Below are positions 12,178 through 16,997 of a DNA stretch of 16,997 nt, piece by piece. Every line of letters begins with the position of its first letter. Within the stretch, counting starts at the first letter, position 1. The DNA is from JAXIHJ01 sp034189755 (lineage in GTDB: Bacteria > Planctomycetota > Phycisphaerae > SM23-33): assembly GCA_034189755.1 (NCBI GenBank), contig JAXIHJ010000129.1:1-16997 (forward strand), written 5' to 3'. The position numbers were made by a program, and so were the translations under genes. The notes beneath the pieces are model-generated. The model ran no database searches. It worked only from the letters and a program-made list of their open reading frames with translations, and was not told the DNA's origin.

Positions 12178-14103
12178 ATGAAGAAGAGACTCTTTCTTGA
12201 TCCGCGGGAAGGGGAAGTACCATACCCCCAAGAGCCGATCTACACGGAATTCCTGGTTGAGCTGCCCTCTGTTAAGGAATACCGTTTTGCCGGAGGACGT
12301 ACTGAATTCGAGCCGTCCCGGCCACTTATCGTAGGATGCTGCTACGACGTAACATTTAAGTATTTTCCCGAAGAGGTTAATCTTCCGGCGGGTACTCGCG
12401 TTGCCTTCAGTATTCCGAAACCATGGACACAGCCCAAGACGGATGTATCAAAGCCCGGCTTTGTATCTGCGGAAAGAGCAACCGGAGACCCATGCAAGGT
12501 TTCCCTTAGCCATAACAACAACTTGCAATGGTGGGTTATAGTTGAAATCGTCGATACCGATGAGCCACAGGACGGCTGGGTCCGTATAAGGTGCCAACGG
12601 ATGTCGGTTCAGCGTTTTCCTCAAAACTGGTTCGGCAATTGGCGCTCGGCTATGCGGACCGTCGTAGACATGTCGGGCAAAGGGCGGTACGCCTGCGTGC
12701 CGGCGAATCGGACCACAAAACCGGAGATAATCGCAGCACCTCCGGCTCGTTTTCACGTAGCAGCCCCGGCCGTGGCCAGGCCGGGTGACCGGATCGAAGT
12801 GCGTTTTTCGACTCTCGATTACTGTGATAACTTGGCCTGGCCGGCACCGGAGGGCGAAGTGTTCGCAGCCGATATGGAGGATCCTTTTTCCCCCAAGGCA
12901 TCGGTTCACCTTGAGCATGAGCATAAAGGTAATTCGAGCTTACGAATGTCGGTGCCTCATGATTGCAGATCTTTTCGGGTCCTCGTTTCGAATGTTAAGG
13001 ACAACCTTCGGGGCGTGAGTCCGGTTACGGTCGTTGATGATCGGGCCGATACGTTGAATGTCTATTTCGGCGACTTGCACGCCAAAACGATGCTTTCTGA
13101 CGGGTTGAAAACGCCCATGGAGTATTTTGAGCACGCGCGTGACGTTGCTTTGACAGACTTTGGAGCAATCGCGGATCACAACGGCGCTGAGGCTAGTCGC
13201 ATCGAGGGGCCGTTCTGCTATCAGATGCCTGATGAGGCGTTTGCCGAAATACAGCATGCTTGTGAGGCGTTTAATAAGCCGGGGCAATTTGTAACATTGC
13301 AAGGATTCGAGCAGAACGAGATTGCCGATTATCACGGGCATCGGAACATCTACTTTCGGGGTATATGCCCCGGCTTGTTCCGTGGCCGGTCGTTGGAGGA
13401 ACTCTATGCATATCTGGAGGGGCACCAGGCGCTGGTTATTCCGCATCATACGATAATCTGGAAGACGCAGGTTCATCTGGATAATCCTCGGTACGAGCGG
13501 ATAGTCGAAATGTATTCGATGCACTGCTCAAGCGAGGTGAAGGGAACGCCTCTAAACAACTATGCGACAACTCCCAACAAGGTGGAGGATGGTATCTCAG
13601 CGCAAGAGATTCTGAACGCCGGCTACCGAGTGGCATTCATTGCCGCAAGCGACAACCACAACGGTGCGCCGGGACTGTCTGCGAGGCCCTCGCGGTTTAC
13701 AAACTTGGTTTATAGCGGCGGCTTGGCTGCTGTGCTCGCCCCAAAGTTAACGCGGGAAAGCATTTTTGACGGCCTGTACAACCGTCGCTGTTATGCCACG
13801 ACCGGCGCACGCATCTACCTCGACTTCAGGCTGAATGGGCAGCTAATGGGCAGCGAGATCGTATGCGAACGAGGGGCCAAACTACCGTATGAGATTACAG
13901 TGGGCGGGGCGGATCGCATTGCGCGTATCGAAATGATATGCAATGGCCACAGCAACATTCTGTGGAAGTATAACGGTCAGGACTACGTGCAGCTTCAGGG
14001 GGAATTGGAAGTAGAGGACCAAAAGGCATGGAGGTACGTTAAGGTCGTCCAGATTGATCGCCACATGGCGTGGTCAAGCCCCATTTGGGTTGATGTGCGA
14101 TAG
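12178..14103 (+). CDS. DUF3604/PHP-like metal-dependent hydrolase
   Basis: A 641-residue protein of the DUF3604 family, related to PHP-domain phosphoesterases. No signal peptide is seen, so it is probably cytoplasmic. An N-terminal beta-rich region (about 15-285) precedes the metal-binding domain: YFGDLHAKTMLSDG (296-309), ADHNG (332-336), GHRN (387-390), IPHHTIIW (421-428) and SDNHNG (491-496). The first motif usually reads HxH; here the second ligand is Lys303. A C-terminal beta domain (about 535-641) starts near ATTGARIYLDFRLNG. GGAG lies 10 bases before the ATG, within the end of the mini-LacI gene, so translation may be coupled. Promoter and operators upstream are copies of those of the full lacI gene, so that repressor should control it. 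Substrate unknown; a carbohydrate- or phosphoester-linked role is a guess. Confidence 0.85.
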   Translation: MKKRLFLDPREGEVPYPQEPIYTEFLVELPSVKEYRFAGGRTEFEPSRPLIVGCCYDVTFKYFPEEVNLPAGTRVAFSIPKPWTQPKTDVSKPGFVSAERATGDPCKVSLSHNNNLQWWVIVEIVDTDEPQDGWVRIRCQRMSVQRFPQNWFGNWRSAMRTVVDMSGKGRYACVPANRTTKPEIIAAPPARFHVAAPAVARPGDRIEVRFSTLDYCDNLAWPAPEGEVFAADMEDPFSPKASVHLEHEHKGNSSLRMSVPHDCRSFRVLVSNVKDNLRGVSPVTVVDDRADTLNVYFGDLHAKTMLSDGLKTPMEYFEHARDVALTDFGAIADHNGAEASRIEGPFCYQMPDEAFAEIQHACEAFNKPGQFVTLQGFEQNEIADYHGHRNIYFRGICPGLFRGRSLEELYAYLEGHQALVIPHHTIIWKTQVHLDNPRYERIVEMYSMHCSSEVKGTPLNNYATTPNKVEDGISAQEILNAGYRVAFIAASDNHNGAPGLSARPSRFTNLVYSGGLAAVLAPKLTRESIFDGLYNRRCYATTGARIYLDFRLNGQLMGSEIVCERGAKLPYEITVGGADRIARIEMICNGHSNILWKYNGQDYVQLQGELEVEDQKAWRYVKVVQIDRHMAWSSPIWVDVR

Positions 14104-14290
14104 TGCTTCGTCAATCTTAAATCCCCGTCCGAGCGTGGACGACATCGCCACGGCGATGCAGCTCCCTATGCGACAACGAGTTATGTACACTTCAATCTGC
14201 CCGATTTATCGTCACAGACGGGGGGCCTTGACCTGCAACTTGCTTCAGGACCCCCTTGAAAAAAGCGGGAAGTTTCAGAGTGTTTTGCGC

Positions 14291-14319
14291 TTGACACGTG
14301 AGGGGTTTCGGTGTAGACT
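14291..14319 (+). promoter_or_regulatory. Promoter of the full-length lacI-type gene
   Basis: The same perfect TTGACA (14291-14296), 17-bp spacer and TAGACT (14314-14319) as in the left copy. The base just before the -35 is C here and A in the left copy, the only difference in the promoter-operator block. Confidence 0.75.
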
Positions 14320-14339
14320 TACCGTAACGTAACGGTAAG
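14318..14339. promoter_or_regulatory. LacI-type operator, right cassette, site 1
   Basis: Identical to the 22-bp palindrome at 11840-11861 and placed the same way across the -10 end and start site. It implies autoregulation of the LacI gene. Confidence 0.7.
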
Positions 14340-14348
14340 GGTAGATGG

Positions 14349-14370
14349 CTTACCGTAACGTAACGGTAAG
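14349..14370. promoter_or_regulatory. LacI-type operator, right cassette, site 2
   Basis: Second identical 22-bp palindrome, 9 bp after site 1 (centres 31 bp apart), 54 bp before the lacI start codon. Confidence 0.7.
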
Positions 14371-14424
14371 TGCAGCAAATAGACCGCAACACGGCGGCAA
14401 GATCGAACTAAGGAGAAGGCGCCA

Positions 14425-15468
14425 ATGGGTACGGCTGTGGAAGTGGCGCGGAAGGCGGGAATATCCCGGTCCAGCGCTTATGAGATTTTGGCCAACCCGA
14501 AGCACCCCTGTTATCCGCAAGCTACGCGTCAGCGCGTGCTGGCGGCGGCGAAGGAGGTCGGCTACGTGCCTCACGCAGCGGGCAGAGCATTGCGGACGCG
14601 GCAGGCCCACACCATTGGGGTGCTCGCCGACAAGGGGAGCCTCACGGTGGGGCACGCCGGTGGGGTTTTCACTGACTTTTTGCCCGGCCTGTGCGTTGGC
14701 GCTGCAAAGTTCGATTATTACGTTCTGGTTGAAGTGGACCACCCGGCCGAGCCGGAGAGGAATCTGAAATTCCACCGCGAGCTGGCATGCAGCGGAAGGA
14801 TAGACGGGATTGTGATAGCGTCTCCGGCGGTAAACGACCCGCGCCTGGATATCTTCAGGTCTGCAGACATTCCGATTGTTGTACGCGGTGGTTCTTTTCT
14901 GGAGAAGGATTTTGACACCGTTGGCAATGACAGAACGGAGGTTCTTCGCCTGGCGACGCAACATCTGTTGGACCTGGGCCACCGGCGGATAGTCCACCTG
15001 ACAGGCCCGACGTTCCCCGTTGGTTTTGAAGAGCGGAAGCGAGGCTATCGCGAGGCTATGGAGGCGGCGGGAGCCGAGCCGAGAAATGTAATCGTGTACG
15101 ATGAAGCTTTTGTGCCGGTTCGCCAAGTCGAGGAAGTAGTGGAGGACATGTGGTCGTCGGCGCAGCCGCCGACGGCCGTCGTGGCTGATGACGACATACT
15201 GGCAGTGGACGTCGTGCATACATTGCAAAGGCGAGGCCTGAATGTGCCCAGCGACGTCTCCGTGGTGGGCGTCAATGACAGCAACATGTGTCTGCGCATA
15301 CAGCCAACGTTGACCAGCGTCAGCTTGAATACTTGGCGGACGGGCGAAGAGGCGGCCAGGTTATTGATTTCAAGGATCAAAAACCCCGGCCAGCCTGTCC
15401 GGCGGGTAACCGTTCCGTGTGAACTGATTGTACGCGACTCATCACAGCAAGTGCGGCAGCCGGTATGA
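14425..15468 (+). CDS. LacI-family transcriptional repressor
   Basis: A 347-residue LacI/GalR regulator. The N-terminal helix-turn-helix (3-25), the hinge with GYVPHAAGRALRT, and the periplasmic-binding-protein-like sensor domain from HTIGVLADKG on are complete. Recognisable blocks are GRIDGIVIASP, DIPIVVRGG, TQHLLDLGHRRIVHLTGP, GYREAMEAAG, PPTAVVADDDILAVDVVHTLQRRGLNVPSDVSVVGVND and LTSVSLNTWRTGEEAARLL. The ligand is probably a sugar but cannot be named. AAGGAG lies about 9 bases before the ATG. It should bind the paired palindromes in front of itself and in front of the mini-LacI/DUF3604 operon. A PEP-CTERM protein gene follows after 141 bp on the same strand and may be part of the same regulon. 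Confidence 0.95.
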   Translation: MGTAVEVARKAGISRSSAYEILANPKHPCYPQATRQRVLAAAKEVGYVPHAAGRALRTRQAHTIGVLADKGSLTVGHAGGVFTDFLPGLCVGAAKFDYYVLVEVDHPAEPERNLKFHRELACSGRIDGIVIASPAVNDPRLDIFRSADIPIVVRGGSFLEKDFDTVGNDRTEVLRLATQHLLDLGHRRIVHLTGPTFPVGFEERKRGYREAMEAAGAEPRNVIVYDEAFVPVRQVEEVVEDMWSSAQPPTAVVADDDILAVDVVHTLQRRGLNVPSDVSVVGVNDSNMCLRIQPTLTSVSLNTWRTGEEAARLLISRIKNPGQPVRRVTVPCELIVRDSSQQVRQPV

Positions 15469-15609
15469 AATTATTAAAAACCAACAGGCAATGAAAGAAA
15501 AGGAGGGCAGAAAAAGATGAAGGCAAGCAAGACTGCTAAGCGAGCAAATTCTAACGGTGTATGTTTGATTTCCGGTGCCGTAGAGGAACGTAAGAAAGGA
15601 GAAGCGATT

Positions 15610-16200
15610 ATGAGACAAGTGACATATGTAACACTGTGCCTTTTGCTGGCCCTTGTGGTGCCGGCTCAGGCGGACTTTGTAATCGAAGACGGCGCAAGCG
15701 TTGCTGACTGGAGTGATATTAGTGGCGGCATAAACGCTATTTCCAGTGCCAATGAGGGAACCACGCCAAACTGCTTGAAGGTAGTTGTGTATGACTCACC
15801 TGCCCCTGGCACTTGGTCCAATGCCATCAAATGGACAGGCTTAACAGTGGGCGATGATTGGACAGAGTATACTACACTTGAGTTTGACATGAAAACTACC
15901 GAGCCCGAAGAGGGCCTGGTCCGATTCAGGTGGAAGAACAATGGCACTTGGATTGACGAGGCTCCGGTAAGGTTTGACCCGGAAGATGATGGACTGTGGC
16001 ATCGCTACAGTATTGACATCTCCGGCATCGACCGGGATGACGTTGAAATGGTCTACCTTTATCTTAGCACTAGGAAGGGCAGCACGGACTACCTGAGCTA
16101 CACGGCGTATTTTGACAATATCACGTTGACGCCCGAGCCGGCCACGATGGCGCTGCTGATGCTGGGTGTGCCGTTCGCCCTTCGCCGAAGAAGGCGCTAA
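15610..16200 (+). CDS. PEP-CTERM sorting domain protein with a beta-sandwich region
   Basis: A 196-residue exported protein. From the ATG at 15610, MRQVTYVTLCLLLALVVPAQA is a signal peptide with cleavage expected after AQA. The mature region (about 22-172) is rich in Trp, Tyr and Asp (KWTGLTVGDDWTEYTTLEFDM, YTAYFDNITL) and resembles a carbohydrate-binding-module-like jelly roll; this is inferred from pattern only. The C-terminus PEPATMALLMLGVPFALRRRRR is a canonical PEP-CTERM tail: motif, membrane helix, basic end, as processed by exosortase. AAAGGAG precedes this ATG at good spacing. An in-frame ATG at 15517 also has a GGAGG upstream and would add 31 residues before the signal peptide. A role at the cell surface or in extracellular polymer is likely. 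Confidence 0.87.
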   Translation: MRQVTYVTLCLLLALVVPAQADFVIEDGASVADWSDISGGINAISSANEGTTPNCLKVVVYDSPAPGTWSNAIKWTGLTVGDDWTEYTTLEFDMKTTEPEEGLVRFRWKNNGTWIDEAPVRFDPEDDGLWHRYSIDISGIDRDDVEMVYLYLSTRKGSTDYLSYTAYFDNITLTPEPATMALLMLGVPFALRRRRR

Positions 16201-16266
16201 GTATAAATCAGGCCTAGAGCACAGGCTTTTGGCCTGGTTTGCCGGGTCCGTCTGCTGCTTGTAAGA

Positions 16267-16302
16267 CGGCGGCGAGAAGCCGCCGCCTGCTGGTTTGTTA
16301 GT
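16267..16302 (+). terminator. Hairpin after the PEP-CTERM gene, possible terminator
   Basis: CGGCGGC (16267-16273) pairs with GCCGCCG (16279-16285) around GAGAA, followed by a loosely T-rich stretch (CTGCTGGTTTGTTAGTTT). A weaker stem CAGGCC with GGCCTG lies about 50 bp earlier. The T-run is interrupted, so termination is likely but not certain. Confidence 0.5.
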
Positions 16303-16324
16303 TTGCGCAGAGATTGTGCGCATT

Positions 16325-16997
16325 ATGCTCAAACGTCAATCACAAGGCTTTACTTTGACAGGGCCACCTGTAGTGAGGAAGGGTTTTACCCTTATCGAAC
16401 TATTGGTCGTGATTGCCATCATCTCGCTTCTGGTCTCTGTCACGCTGCCGTCGCTGAACAAGGCTAAGGAGCTGGCCAGGGCCGTTGTCTGTGCGAGCAA
16501 CCTCCGCAACATCGGGCTGGCTATGAACCTGTACATGGAAGACAACGGACATAAAACCTATCCGCCCAAATGGGTTGCACAAGAGCCTAAAACGCCCCCC
16601 TTGCAGGTGCTCCTGTTCGATTATGCCGGCCAGAATCGTGATATGTTTTTGGACCCCTCTGCGCCCGATCCGGTCTTTGCCACGTATGCCGACGGCACAC
16701 CGATCTGCACCAGTTACGGGTACAATACGGCGATGAGTCTTCTGAAGATTTCCGAGGCAACACATCCTGGCACAACCATCGTGGAGGCCTGTCTCGTAAA
16801 CGTCAACATCGGCCTCCCATTACTGCCTCGGAGCTATGATTTGTGGGGACCGCATTGGGCGTTTGCAGCAACGGTCATCGCGGATTGGCACGACGGCCAG
16901 GCGAATATCCTTTTCGCTGACATGTGCGTATCGAGGCATCTGTCCGATGAGCAATACGAAGACGGATACCTCTACGACGGCTGGTGGCCTGGCGATC
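16325..16997 (+). CDS. Prepilin-type protein with H-x9-D C-terminal motif (3' end outside window)
   Basis: The frame is open to the right edge (224 codons seen). From the ATG at 16325, a short leader ends in RKG, then FTLIELLVVIAIISLLVSVTLPSL: the type IV pilin/pseudopilin signal, with peptidase cleavage after Gly20 and the conserved Glu at mature position 5. The helix continues through LNKAKELARAVVCASNLRNIGLAMNLYMEDNG, typical of the many prepilin-type proteins of Planctomycetota and Lentisphaerota. Near the edge, WHDGQANILFADMCV is the H-x9-DG motif of that group with Met in place of the Gly. The leader holds an extra QGFTL (residues 7-11), so a GTG at 16373, four codons before the FTLIE core, is an alternative start. 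A role as a minor pseudopilin or surface protein is inferred. Confidence 0.85.
   Translation, partial: MLKRQSQGFTLTGPPVVRKGFTLIELLVVIAIISLLVSVTLPSLNKAKELARAVVCASNLRNIGLAMNLYMEDNGHKTYPPKWVAQEPKTPPLQVLLFDYAGQNRDMFLDPSAPDPVFATYADGTPICTSYGYNTAMSLLKISEATHPGTTIVEACLVNVNIGLPLLPRSYDLWGPHWAFAATVIADWHDGQANILFADMCVSRHLSDEQYEDGYLYDGWWPGD

Larger units (their letters stand above)
14225..14581 (+). repeat. Direct repeat, right copy: promoter, operators and LacI headpiece
   Basis: The 357 bases correspond to 11747-12100 at a constant offset of 2478 up to the 3-base indel. This copy runs without interruption into the full LacI gene, so it is likely the ancestral one. The 121 bases between the DUF3604 stop and this repeat show no gene and no clear terminator, so transcripts from the left promoter could continue into lacI. 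Confidence 0.95.

Noticed and set aside
11867..12181. Overlapping frame starting at an ATG in the second operator
   Set aside because: It is out of frame with the LacI headpiece, which has the better ribosome site. The ATG here belongs to the operator spacer.
11747..14581. The direct repeats as ends of an insertion sequence or transposon
   Set aside because: The repeats contain a promoter and gene start, no transposase lies between or beside them, and no terminal inverted repeats or target duplications were seen. Simple segmental duplication is the better explanation.

Overview
The window reads as chromosomal DNA from an anaerobic or microaerophilic member of the Planctomycetota, probably of the Phycisphaerae/Sedimentisphaerales type. 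This is inferred from gene content, not a database match: a LacI regulator next to a PEP-CTERM protein, a prepilin-type protein with an H-x9-D C-terminus, GspA/GspB-like secretion genes, a Gfo/Idh/MocA oxidoreductase, and an oxygen-defence cluster typical of strict anaerobes.

Layout. 1-1792 (+): a zinc-dependent medium-chain dehydrogenase, cut by the left edge, then purE. 1807-3299 (-): a GspB-like protein and a GspA/ExeA-like ATPase joined by a TGATG overlap. 3300-5458: a divergent region with a palindrome and a strong RNA hairpin, a 63-residue membrane-anchored protein, and a GAF-AAA-Fis sigma54 activator. 5459-5792: no gene on either strand, but a promoter-like sequence, several hairpins and a near-perfect intrinsic terminator suggest a small RNA. 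5793-6938 (-): a Gfo/Idh/MocA oxidoreductase.

7020-11484 (-) is one long probable operon: perR, rubrerythrin, a small siroheme sulfite reductase-like protein, a TIGR02757 protein, an SO_0444-type permease, desulfoferrodoxin and a ferritin-like protein. A good promoter with an overlapping inverted repeat precedes perR. The repressor keeps the PerR metal-ligand set, so it probably responds to peroxide. It would control superoxide reductase and rubrerythrin, and with them an uncharacterised protein and a metal permease.

11747-15468 (+) is the most unusual part. A roughly 355-bp cassette occurs twice in direct orientation, 2478 bp apart. It holds a perfect -35 box, a -10 box, two identical 22-bp operators 31 bp apart, a ribosome binding site and the DNA-binding domain of a LacI regulator. 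The right copy continues into a full LacI repressor. The left copy ends in a 74-residue headpiece-only protein, followed after 6 bp by a DUF3604/PHP-like hydrolase gene. The arrangement predicts that the full repressor controls both its own gene and the hydrolase operon, with the mini-LacI as possible competitor or relic. A PEP-CTERM exported protein and a partial prepilin-type gene follow, suggesting a carbohydrate- or surface-related locus.
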